A DNA stretch of 64,000 nt. It comes from Gelatoporia subvermispora B (lineage: Eukaryota; Basidiomycota; Agaricomycetes; Polyporales; Gelatoporiaceae). Location: contig KB445791.1 in assembly GCA_000320605.2 (NCBI GenBank), positions 1,158,298-1,222,297 of the forward strand, in the 5' to 3' direction. Positions 35,544 to 46,723 of the stretch are shown here, piece by piece. Each line of letters starts with the position of its first letter. The first letter of the stretch is position 1. Below the pieces are notes generated by a model. The model was not told where the DNA came from. It saw nothing but the letters and a program-made list of their open reading frames with translations, and did not search any database. A program made the translations under genes and the position numbers.

Positions 35544-38522
35544 GCCCATAGGCTAATGCAGATCATCACCGAGACGGTAAGTTCCCATACTAGTTTATGA
35601 CTGCGTGGTTCCTCATGCAGAATGTGCAGGCCCAACATCCGCTAGAGAAGGGTGCGATGCGTCTGTAGATCGAAATGACTGGGGTATTAGTTGATCACTT
35701 AGTAAAATGGACATTTCATATTCTCGTATGCCTTCCACCTTTCACGCCAGCTGAAGAGACCATGTGGGATGAAGTGTCGTTACGGTGCCTTGTTCACATT
35801 GCATACTTGTTCCGATTGTACGCATGGGCACTTCTGGGTCTCTTGTGCCAATTTGACTGGTCGGATATTCTCACCTTAACTTTTGATTTCTTTCCTCCCA
35901 CTTATATTGATACTTACTGAAAGGACACACGAATGAATTTGAACTGTCGTTGACTCCCTGAAGGTTCTATAGCGGATCACGAGATTTGTTTTCGATACCG
36001 TCGAAACAGAAAAGATGTGCTCAGTAGTGAGTGCTCGGTGGTTACACACCTTCCAAGACCGCCTGCAATTGGATGCACCATGTGCAGCGGTCCGTGCTTA
36101 GCGGCCGATCACGCTTGGCCGCAGTCAGTTGTGTGTTCTCAGGATGGCATACAAAATAGCGGCAATCAGCGGAATTGCACGCGCAATCTCGGGCAGTCTG
36201 CGAGACAAAGATAGCTCAGCGTGCATTGGCGAGGGACTGGCCTGGCCCGGATCAGCGCAGCTAGAGTGGCAGCAGCCGTTTTGTCATAACGCTGGGCCTA
36301 TACCACAATCTGAGCTCAAATGTCGGGTTTTCGAGTCGAAGTTCCTGATGTCGCACAGTCGCACACGCACGACTCGACGTATGAGTGCAGTCCCCTTACA
36401 TTACTGTGGTGATTCCCGGCACTGTGGACTAATCAAGGAGACGGACTGATTTGACATATTCTAGACCTACGCATCTTCGACATAGACATTGAGGGGTATC
36501 ACGGACAGTCACGTCGAGATCAGAACAAGCTCTACGCTGGGGACCGCATAGTCGCAAATGCTCAGGCGCTCACTGCGGACTGCGATACATCTCGATATGT
36601 GGAGATTTAATTGAATAGCGGAGTTCAGATCGGCAGAGACGGCAAGTCACGCTGCGCGGCAGAGCTCTACGGTTTTTCACCGGCCCGTGGGACGCTGAAA
36701 TTGTGTTCAGCTTTGGAGTAATGCATATCTACATGACCGGAAAAGAATAGTACAGCGATGGTTAGAAACATAATTAAACTGTATTTCTGATGTATCAAAA
36801 AGACGTATGTATGACTGTGCTGTGAGGAGCAAGACCATCTGTCGAAAAGTTCGTTATCAGTCTTATTGCAGTCAGTGGGACGCCTTCCCGATTTGGCCAA
36901 TCTGCCACTCCGGCCCCGCCAAACCACCTTCCAATTTGGGACGTTCTCCGTCCCTCTATGCTGTGTTTTGACAATTTGTCGCTCGTTCTACTGCAGAATA
37001 AAATAGATTTAGCTCAGAAAAATCGGATGTGTACAGAACATACAGTTTTAACAAAAGAAAAAAGCGTCCTTGCTGCTGAAAATGAAGGGAGAGCATACTT
37101 AAAATGCAAGTTTTCAGATTTAATTCTCAGCCACATCCGTATGTTTTTGGCCGTAGCAAGCTAAGTCCTCGAGGTAGCGCCTCATACACATGGGTGGACA
37201 TCCGTACGAGGAGTAAAAGTGTTCACAAAATTTCTCTGAGCACGTTTTCCTACCGATGGTGGTAAAAAATGGCCATTGTCCCACTGACCGGTGGTATCCC
37301 AAGGGCCGGTAAAAAACTGTATGTCGGAGATCGAACTTTGCCGCTCGAGTGGCTGGATGGGAGTCTGTGTAAGTTTGTGTTTGTGGCCGAAGGATCCGGC
37401 AGCGATGTAGTTCGCACTTCGCTCCCAGAGCACTGTACCCGCACTGACTTCAGATTCTATGTCCAGCATTCACAGATGTTTTTACAGACTATATACAAGA
37501 CGTAGCATGCATATACACTAAATCCTTTTGCGTTGTTCGCAAGGCTGGACGGCGTGCGCCGTGCGGCCACCCAGGGCAGGCGCGACGCCATCTGCGGCGT
37601 CTCTCTGGCAGGCTGTCTACAACTCCTCGTCCCTTGCCGGTGAACCTATAAATTAGCAGCTTTGACATGACATACAGACCAATCAATACGGCCGAAATAC
37701 TATTGTGCCTATTCCCATTCCTGCCGACTTCTACAGCTCCCGAGGCTCTCAAGGATCACTATTGAAATCTAGAACACTGCCTCGTTGTCTAACCTCAACA
37801 ATGGCTGCGGAGAAGCTGATTCAAATTGGCGACTCGCCAAACGCCAGACCTTCGACGGCTTTACTTACCCGAGATTACTGTATTAGAAGTACTCTCCCGT
37901 CGATCTCTGAATGACCTCTAGTAGCTATACGACTGCTGGTGGTCTTTCAGAAATTGGGCCAGTGATTGTGCGGCCAGTGTCCTACCACAATTACACTTGG
38001 AAACATGCATGCGGTGGCCATTTTCTCGGTGTCGTGAAATATCCATCTACCCGTAAGAATCGCCCCTGGCTCATGTGCAATCGGCCGCCGCACAGCCTAG
38101 CTGCGGTGCGGGTTCTCCTTATCGAATGCTCTACCATGCCCTCGCTCATCCTACTAATTCAGAAATACATTACCCCTGGATTACGACAGAATTCTTGCGG
38201 GGTGGTGTCTCCGCATGAGAGACAAGAAGACTCCTCGCACTTTCACCCGCATAAGGACACGAAAGCGTCATGGGGCGCCATGTGTTTGGTACCCTTGACG
38301 CAATTCGCCGGTGTATACCAGGCAGGCAGAGTCACGTTGGGCGTGAAAACGGGGTTCCACACCGATGTCTCGTCGCCTCGCTGACAACCACAGCGACCAG
38401 ACCCGCAGCTTATCGCACAGCACTTCACCCACCTCGCGATTTTTTGACGCTAACAACAAGTTATAAGCTGGTAAGAAGAAAGCGAACGACATCACAAGCT
38501 CTCATACCAGCCACATACTTCG
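35544..38522. other. Gene-poor 3-kb stretch
   Basis: Scattered frames up to 157 codons exist on both strands (for example 37911-38384 + and 37182-37469 -), but none shows a signal peptide, domain or consistent splicing. This may be decayed sequence between the two Ser-rich repeat genes. Confidence 0.45.
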
Positions 38523-39640
38523 ATGCGCATCACTTTCAGCAAGCTCCTCGCCGCCGCGCTGGCCAGCATCGAGATGGCGGCTGCGACACCGATCGATGCG
38601 CCAAGTGAGTAGTGCATTTGTGTCTACATCCCAGCGTTGTCTCATTTTTCACCTCAGGTCGATCGTCCGCTATTATCAGCTCCATCGTGCCGTCTGGCAG
38701 CCCGTTAGAAATCCCCTCATTGATTGGCGTGGCGTCGGGCACCGTCATCTCATCATTCGTGCCTTCACCGCCCTCTTCCTTACCTTCGTCAGCCATCGTC
38801 TCCGGTACCATCGTCTCATCGGTCGTTCCTTCCTCATTCCCGTCGTCTGCTATCGTGTCGGGCACCATCGTGTCGTCGACCTTACCCTCCTCCTTCCCGT
38901 CCTCTGGGAATGCCTCAGGTACAATTTTGTCGTCCTTGGAGCCCTCTGGCACAATATCGTCCGGTGTAGTTTTCTCGACATTCGCACCGAGCTCAGTCGT
39001 TCACCACCCCGGTTACTCGGCTCCCCCGGAGTTCCATAGTTCTGCCCCAGTGTTCCACAGCTCGGCACCGATTTTCCGTAGCTCCGTTCCTTCGAATACC
39101 AGCCACTTCACGTCGTTCCTTCACAGTCACTCTGCGTCCTTCCTTCCTAATCACTCTACCTCCTTCCTTCCCAACCACTCTGTTTCCTTCTTCCCGAGCC
39201 GCTCTGCTTCCTTCCTTCCTAATCACACTGCCTCCTTCCTTCCCAACCACTCTGTTTCCTTGCTCCCGAGTCACTCTGCTCCCTTCCTTCCTAATCACAC
39301 TGCCTCCTTCCTTCCCAACCACTCTGTTTCCTTGCTCCCGAGCCACTCTGCTCCCTTCCTTCCTAATTACACTGCCTCTTTCCTCCCCAACCACTCTGTT
39401 TCCATCCTCCCGAGCCACTCTGCTCCCTTCCTTCCTAATCACACTGCCTCCTTTCTTCCCAATCACTCCGCTTCTTTCCTCCCGAGTCACTCTGCTTCCT
39501 TCTTTCCTAATCACTCTGCCTCATTCCTTCCCAACATTTCTGCCTCGCACCTTCCGACCGGAATCGCCTCCGCAGTTCGAGGCAGTGCCTCTTTCATTCA
39601 CTCTTTGCCCGCCCCCAGCAACAATGGTTCCTTCATTTGA
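38523..39640 (+). CDS. Secreted Ser-rich repeat protein B with 8-residue tandem array
   Basis: Exon 1 (MRITFSKLLAAALASIEMAA, then ATPIDAP) carries the signal peptide. A short intron beginning GTGAGT at about 38605 and ending CCTCAG joins it to a single long exon ending at 39640. The first half repeats ASGTIVSSVVPSSFPSS-type units shared with the gene at 34728. The second half is an array of 18 eight-residue units (39125-39556) with consensus N/S-H-S/T-A/V-S-F-L-P. Conserved HPG, Ser and His content, absence of cysteine and a signal peptide suggest a secreted structural protein. The function is unknown. The two Ser-rich genes lie in the same orientation 3 kb apart, so tandem duplication followed by divergence of the C-terminus is likely. 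Confidence 0.82.
39125..39556 (+). repeat. 18 x 24-bp coding tandem repeat
   Basis: Eighteen in-frame 24-bp units encode variants of NHSASFLP. A higher-order period of three units (72 bp, 24 residues: SHSAPFLP, NHTASFLP, NHSVSLLP) recurs at least three times, which indicates expansion of a triplet block. Confidence 0.9.
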
Positions 39641-39980
39641 CGAGTTTCCCAGCGCGACTGCGGCGGCGGCGAGCGGCCAGGCTTGAAGGGATGGTGGTGA
39701 GAGGATCCCGCTACTGAGTATGTGATACTCCCGACTAAAAATCAAATTTCAGGGCCACGTTGTGGTGGAATGACAAGTGGCAGACGTGAACTTCTACTCG
39801 ACCTTATTGACGATTTGCTTGCCCCCTTTCTTGCTGAAAACCCCTCGAAATATGCGTCACCACTCTTGGTCCTAATGGTTCTCCTAGCTTGGTCACTCGG
39901 ACAACTTTTTGACCTGTTATATTTGATTTCTCGCGGGCGAACACCCCCCTTTGTGACTTTGCCTATTTGACTGAGTATCT

Positions 39981-40145
39981 CACCTTCACACCGCGTTGTA
40001 CCCCATTGTCCGTGGTCACTACTAGTACAAGCAGGGCGTTCGAGCTGCGTTGTTATACGTACGAGTAATGGGATTGTTATCTTTCGTAATGTCTCTTGAG
40101 TGCCCCGAATACCCATCACATTCCGAGCTCGAAGGTGAACTACCG
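39981..40145 (+). repeat. Diverged direct repeat, copy 1
   Basis: Shares CACCTTCA, ACTAC..(G)CTACAAGCAGG.CGTTCGAGCTG and ACGTACGAGTA.CGG/GGAATTATTAT-like blocks with 40382-40545, in the same order and orientation, with many substitutions. Confidence 0.65.
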
Positions 40146-40381
40146 TGCACGTGGTGTTGCGGGATGATAAATGCCAATAGGCGCGAATTCCAGCTTGTTC
40201 CTTGTTTACCTTCCTCTTGCCCCCTTCCTCGCTGACGGCCTTTGAGTTGCCTCCCCGGGCCATCATGACTCTCCTGGCGGCTTAGCTATCGGGTCACTTT
40301 ATTGACGTCTTACAGACAATTTCTCATGACCCATGGGAGTAGACCATCTTCTCTAAAGTTGGCGTACTTGATCGATCAATC

Positions 40382-40545
40382 CACCTTCAAAATCCTCTAA
40401 AACCCACTACCCGTGACTACTACTGCTACAAGCAGGACGTTCGAGCTGATTTTACACGTACGAGTAGCGGAATTATTATTTTTGCAACGTTCTTCAGGGG
40501 TCCCAACCATCATCACACTCCGAATCCGCAGCTTGACTACCACCT
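40382..40545 (+). repeat. Diverged direct repeat, copy 2
   Basis: Second copy of the segment at 39981-40145. No open frame is conserved between the copies, so it looks like a non-coding duplication or the relic of a mobile element. Confidence 0.65.
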
Positions 40546-41350
40546 ATAGACATCGATACAGTTCTACGTTTGACACTTCAACTCTCGTGCACAGACTACA
40601 GCAGAACTACGAAGACTTGAACACGAAGGTCAGTGCGTGGGACTCGTGGTCGGCCAAAACGACGCCACAGCCTTCGGTCGCAAGTTTCTGCGGACAAGAT
40701 CTGGTCAAGCGGCATGAGGATCTCTAGGACGAGACATTCCTGTAGGTCCAGATAAACATCCCTTGGTATCGCGATCACACAAGCTCAAATCGGCACACCA
40801 GTAGTTGGATACAAAGAACGCTATTCGATTGGGATTGTTTTCATTGCAGGATAACTACACGATGACAAGCAAATAGCGCTTCAATCATATACTATAAAAA
40901 CAAATTAAGAGGCTTAGGAATGGGGCTGCGGAACTGGTACGCTGTACAAGTGGAAGAGTACGCTGTACAAATGCAAGACGTTGCAAGCAACAAGCAAGAA
41001 AGTCTGCAGAAAGTCCCTGGCGGGTGAAATGACGCGAGAGAGAATGAGAGCGAGAAAAGCGAGATGTTATGCGTTGTGCAAAATACAATGCGCGATGGAT
41101 AGTAATATACTCGTGTGCCCAATGATGAAGCCCGAAGATGAGGTAGTGCTGTCAGATGCGGGTAATGATAGTGAACAGAACGGGATCACCGAGAGAGCGG
41201 GGTTCAGCATAGATAGGCAGCATAGGTATAGTTCCGCGGAGCGGAATATTATGAGTACGGCTTGTTTATGCAATGCGACAAAGGAAGGGCGGGAGTTGGG
41301 CATAGATTCGACATATTGCGTTCGGAAGAGAGAGCGGACGGCATGAGCAT

Positions 41351-44300
41351 TTACATGCCGTAGCCAAAGTTGCGCTGGTACGGGTCCGTCACGCCGATCG
41401 CGGGGAACGAGTTGACGCTGCCGTAGTTCGAGACAGAGCTGAACGCGCCGGCTTGCGTGTGCGGCGGCGTGAGCGCGGGGCTGTGGTTGGACGAGCCTTG
41501 CATCACATAGCTGTCGATCGAGTGGTTCTGCATTCCGTGCATGGGGTGGCCGTGGAGGTGGCCCTGCCCGAGAGACGCCTGCGCTTGGATGCCGGGGCCA
41601 GCCTGCATGGAATAGAGCGCGTCGCCGTTGTAGCCACCCGCGAGAGCGCCCGCCTGGTGCAGGCCTTGGTGTGACAGGTGGCGCCCACCGTTGTGGCTCA
41701 TTCCCACGCCTTGGCTGCCGAGCGCCATGTTGACGAGCTGCTGCTGGTTGTGGTGGTACCCGCCGCCGTAGTTGTCCATGTGTTCACGCTGCAGCTTGTT
41801 TTGGATGCGCTTGCCGTACGGCGTGTTCCGGATGAGGGGGAGCACAGGGCGGATGCCTTCCACAAGAAGGGCCCTCTGGCTCGGCTCGGCATAGTCCAAA
41901 GCGGTCTGTCCGAAATGTCGGTAACAAAATTTTCATGAGAAAGACTTGCCACTAACCTGCACGCAGTAGTTGCCGTAGGAGTCCCGCAGCAGCTTCTCGA
42001 GGCGGGTACGGTTAAGCAGCTCGCCGATCAGCATTTTACGCGTGGAGTGTTCCGCGACACGGACACACTAGAAGCAAGCTTAGACCGCTTGTCCGTACAC
42101 ACCAGAATTATTGATAGACGTACCTTCTCGATGACGTTGGAACTGAACTTTTGAACCGACAGCGCGCAGACGTTGCCAGTGAACTGACGGATGACAGCGT
42201 CGCTGAAGCGGTTGTCGTTCAGATCGAGAATGTACTGCACCACCTGTTGATGAACATGATCACCGGTCAGATGATGTCCAAAGCATCAAGCGATAAGTAC
42301 TGACGTAGTTCCCGTACGGGTCCTGGACGAGTGTCAGCGCGTTGTAGGTGATCTCGTTGACCAGCTGTACGCGCTGGGCATCGGAGGCGTGGTCAATGCA
42401 GCGCTGCAGGACGCAGCATCCGTGTCTGTGGGTGGCAACCTCGACGCAATTGGCGGCGACAGCGTTGTAGATGAACTGGTACCGATCAAGCGGATCAGAC
42501 GCGGCCCTTGATATAATAACAGATCGACGGAACAAACCTGGTTGTCCTCGGGTGCCAACTTGTTGAGACACTTCTGAATGACATGGTTCCCGTTGAGGTC
42601 CTTGATGAGGACGACGACGTGGAGGCTCAGGGCGAGGATAATCGAGTGGATCTGAGCATTGTATTTTGGGTCAGCCTGAATGCCCCGTAAGTGCTATAGG
42701 TGAGAAGGGAGGAGACCAGACTTGCCTGCCTGCGGGTCGAGAGGAAGTCAATCATCTTCTGCACCGCACGCGTGCCGTGCATGTTGAGCGAGATGTTGAC
42801 GAGGTCCTGCGCGACTGACTCGCAGATCACGTTGCGCTGCTCGTCCGTCGAGTACTCGAGGAGCTTCTGGCAGAGATAGTTCCCGAACGGATCTGCACAA
42901 TCGCCGCCGCTGTCAGGCATACTTCGGACGATGCGCTGAACTTGAATACACACCAGTCATCAAGTCCGCGAAGTGGCTGAAGGTCTCGCGGAAGATCATG
43001 TCACGATGCTCAGGCACGCCCTCCTCCAGCTTCTTTTGCAGGTAGCGGCAGCCGTGCTGGTCCTTGCAGAGAGTCGCAATCTCGCCCTGGAGATCTTCCA
43101 GACGTGTCCCCGCGAACCGATTGACTGCAAAAAAGGGAATTAGAACGAGCGATCATGACGATCGACAAAGAACGCACATTCGCGATCGATGTCACCGCGT
43201 TTGTGCTTCGGCCCGTGGAGGCCGTTCATCTTGCTATCCGCCCCGTTCTGCCTGCCGTTCATGCCAAGGCCGTACCGCGAGCCGTGGTGGTGGTATAAAG
43301 CGGTCGAGCCAGTCGCCGAATTGACGGCGTTGACACGCCCATTCACATCAAAGTACGGGTTGTAACGTCCGTTGTCGACGTTTCCGTTAAGTGCGTACAT
43401 CGCGTCCGCGTCATACTGCTGCTGCAGGTCCGTGATGAGCTTCGTTTCTCGCAGAATTGATGCGCTTTGCTTACCTGAAGAGCATCGTCCATCGAGCTGT
43501 AGCCGAGACCATTGCCGTTCTCGAACTGCGTGGAGGACATCCTCGACAAGGATGGGTTCAGCTCGCTGTCCTCGCTAAGCTGGCGAGACATCGCCGCTGC
43601 CTGTGCGTTTAAAATCCCGTTGATGTTCTGCGGATCAGCGGAGAGCGGGGTGCCCGGCGCCTTCGCAAGGGGTCCTCCACTTCCGGGCCCATTTGGCAAG
43701 GGTGTCGCAGGAACGGAGCGCGCAGTCGTGATGGAAAGACCGTCATTGAAACTGAGCGGGGAGCCACGACGGGACGAGAGGCCGCCTGAGATCGAGGGCG
43801 GCATTTGCGAGAGCAGCGGAGTGTTGGCACCAGAGACAGTACCGTGCGCGATGCTGCTGGGGACAAGGTCGCCACCAAGGGCCGGAGAGAGCCGCATCGG
43901 GGGGTTCGTCACGTTGCGCCGCTCGCTGCGTGCACCCAGGCCGTCCGGAACGCGAGCGTTGCCGTTGAACTGCGGCCACTCGGATGGCTTCTGGCTGGTC
44001 TCCATCGGCGTGCGGCCCACATACTGCGTGCGGGGTGGTGTCTGCGAGAGTGGTGCGAGATCAAGGGCAGCAGACGACGTGGACAGCTGCACGTCTATTA
44101 AGATCGGACATTCAGAACGCATCCTGCATGGAACTTACCTTGTTCGGGTAGGCATTGGTGAACTTGTCTTCATCAGAGGTCGGGAGATGCCGCATAGCGT
44201 CTGTCAACCGATATTACCACCGGATTAAGCAAAGAACACCCGGAACAGACGCACTGTGCATCTCTTGGTCCAACTGCTCGTCCAGCATCATACCCGCGTT

Positions 44301-45170
44301 GAACGCGTTGCCATACTGCTGTCCATCAGCAGGACCGAAGCGCCCGCTAGCTGATCGCAGTATAGACTGAGGCACCAGCCCAGTCGGGGGGGTAGCACGC
44401 TCGGCTCTCTCGCCGGCGAGGGACAGGCCCTGGAGATGGCCCGCAAGCTCCTCGTCATGCTCGCTCGCCGACGTGCGCCGGCTGGCAGGCATGCTCTTAG
44501 CCCCACCCGGGCGCGCGAAGCTCTGGTGCCCGTGTCCCGCGCCGCCCGACTTCATCTCCGGCGAGTGGTTCACAGAGGGCGCGTACGTGACGGACTTGCG
44601 CTTGTCCGCGACGGCGGAGCCGACGGCCCTGGAGAGGACGTCGGCGTCGACGTGCGAGTGCGAGTGCGCAAAGCCCATGCCGAGCCGCGGCGAGAGCTCC
44701 TCGCTGAGCACGGCGTTGACGCGCGGGGGAGTGGTAGGCGCCGAGACCGCGAGGTGCTGGAGGGCGGACAGGGTTGCGTCTCCGGGGATGCTGAGGAGCT
44801 CGCGGGCCTGCTGCTGCTCGAGAGCGCGCATCTGGTCCTCGAACATCTTGCGCTGCAGGAGGCGCTGGCGCTCGTGCTCCAAGCGCTTGAAAGTGCGCTG
44901 CATGGTGAGAGGACGGCCGGTCAGCTCACGGTTAACGAGAACGCGTCGAGACGGCCGTAGAGGGACGCACAGCAGATAAGTCCGGCATATTATTACCGAA
45001 TCTCGCAGCCTGCACCAACACGCCTGGTTAGAAGGGCTGGGACTCTGCACGCACAACACGAAAAGACTCGCCGAATCCGCAAGGTCGAGGAAGGCAGGGG
45101 GGCTCTGCTTCCGGTCGTCGTGGGTCTGCCGACTATCGGTAGGTGAAGTAGATTCCAAAGTAGTACTCAT
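41351..45170 (-). CDS. PUF4: Pumilio-family RNA-binding protein, PUF4 type
   Basis: Post-transcriptional repressor binding UGUA-containing 3' UTR motifs in the cytoplasm. The ATG at 45170 starts MSTTLESTSPTDSRQ. A long low-complexity region with MEDQ-rich coiled coil (QRTFKRLEHERQRLLQRKMF) and phospho-type Ser motifs follows. Then comes the PUF domain with eight repeats, whose base-contact helices read CRYLQKK, NYLCQKL, TRAVQKM, NHVIQKC, CCVLQRC, NYVVQYI, SNVIEKC and NYCVQTA. The order and residues resemble yeast Puf4 rather than Puf3, and the helix 5 pair CCVLQR is the Puf4/Mpt5 pattern. A Gly/His/Gln-rich tail ends YQRNFGYGM. Short introns separate the repeats. An optional 45-nt intron with a TTCTAAC branch site may sit in the N-terminal region (near 45020). 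Confidence 0.92.
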
Positions 45171-46723
45171 GGTGTTGACTGAAGAGAGGTGGCGAATACT
45201 TTTGATCCGGGTGGTGAACGACAGAACACAGATTGAGCAAGGAAGAGGTTAGAGTAGAGAATGAGTAAGGCTAATTGCACAACGATAATCCTGCAGGAGC
45301 CAACGCGAGGGCGGGGCGGTCGGAGATGAGAGAAGTGAGGGAGATGGTGATGGGTGCGGACACGGACCTGGCACTGTTTTAAGCCCGTCTAAATGACTGA
45401 TGTTGGTACACTGCTGCTCGCGGGCTGGGGTCTTGAGATGATGAACGAGGAGGAGGAGGGGGTATACACACCGTCAGGCAATTTTGATAGCGAGAGGACG
45501 GAGGACAGGTCAAGAGTATTAGCGGTAGTACACGGGCGTTCTGAGAGTGCACGGTGAACTCTAAATGTATATGTGCGGGCGACCCTCTTTTTTAAACCTC
45601 CGACCCCCGCCCCTTGAAACCGGGCACGCTCTTCACACCTCCAGACGGTCCCGCGAATTTTGTTTGTCACCGGTACGAGTATATCTTATGGCATTTGCGC
45701 GCATCTGCGGCCATTCCTGCGTACGCTAAGTCTCCCGAAATCGCGAAATTTTTCACTATTCTCAGCGTCTCGCGCGCAGCGGTCGGCACTCTCCGCCGCG
45801 CGTCCGGCATCAGGCGCCGGTCGCGGTGCGGGGCCGGATGCAGGCGCGCGGGCCGGCGGCGAGGCGGCCAACGTCGCGGACGCGTTTGGTCACAGCGACA
45901 TTGCAGCGTCCGGCGTCGGCTCTCGGCTCGGCGTGTACCCCGGCGTCCGCCGGGTGTGCGCCGGCTCTTGCCCCAGTGCGCGTCCGCATGCACCCGGCTG
46001 CACGTTCCACAGGAAGCCTTCTCTTCTCGGCTGTCCGCTTGTTCGTTGCGCCTTCCTGTGAACCAGCTCTACTAGCCGCCACCATGCCCATCAATGTAGT
46101 CTCGTCGTCAGGTCTGATAGCCACTCTTATATTGCCACACACTGCGTGATATTCCCAGCGAAGCTCAGATAGTGCAACCACCGACAATGTAACGCCTTGC
46201 ATTCGTATGCATTGCACGCAAACGAACATACATTGTCTCCGGGCGGGACACTGCACGCGTGCCTGACCACGCACGACGCCCGCGCACGCCTGCCAACCAG
46301 CGAGCAGACCATCACAAATCACCAGCGGTCTATTCCGTGGCCAGAGCGGAGCAGCGCGGCCTGCCGACGACGACGTGCAGGCGGTCTGCGCAATAATGAA
46401 TTCACCCGCCAGATCTGCTCTTGCGATGCTCTAAATGCGCATCCCCGCCTGGCCCTTCGTCACCACACGGAACCAGATCCGACGCAAAACACCTCACGGG
46501 AGCGGCCAGCGCCAGGGCAACAGCAGCAGCACTGTGTCATACGCACCCACACACTTATGCGGTTTCCAGAATTGCTTCCATCCCGCCGCACGATTCGCAC
46601 GAAAGAACGGGCTCAGTCGCGCACACACAGCATATCCGAATCCGGTCATCTCATTCCTAGTCCGAACGAGCGCAATCCGCACCAGAAGCACAGTGTGATA
46701 TAAATCCCATAATTCATCAGCTA
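45171..46723. other. 1.5-kb GC-rich intergenic region
   Basis: Upstream of PUF4 (-) and downstream of UVRAG (-). It should contain the PUF4 promoter and perhaps a long 5' leader. Very GC-rich between 45780 and 46010, where long arginine-rich frames on both strands are base-composition artefacts. Confidence 0.5.

Larger units (their letters stand above)
39641..41350. other. Intergenic with a diverged 165-bp duplication
   Basis: Contains two related segments (39981-40145 and 40382-40545). A hydrophobic frame of about 66 codons lies at 39769-39970 (includes RRELLLDLIDDLLAPFLAEN), and an overlapping antisense frame lies at 39742-40266. Neither is convincing as a gene. The right end is the PUF4 3' flank. 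Confidence 0.45.

Noticed and set aside
38993..39514. 173-codon open frame antisense to the 8-residue array, encoding a Gly/Glu/Arg repeat
   Set aside because: It follows from the 24-bp repeat on the other strand and has no start context or independent support.
39742..40266. 174-codon minus-strand frame next to the duplicated segment
   Set aside because: It has no domain and overlaps a more protein-like but also unconvincing plus-strand frame and the duplication.
45614..46075. 153-codon plus-strand frame in the GC-rich intergenic region
   Set aside because: It is an arginine-rich low-complexity product of high GC content, with overlapping frames on both strands.
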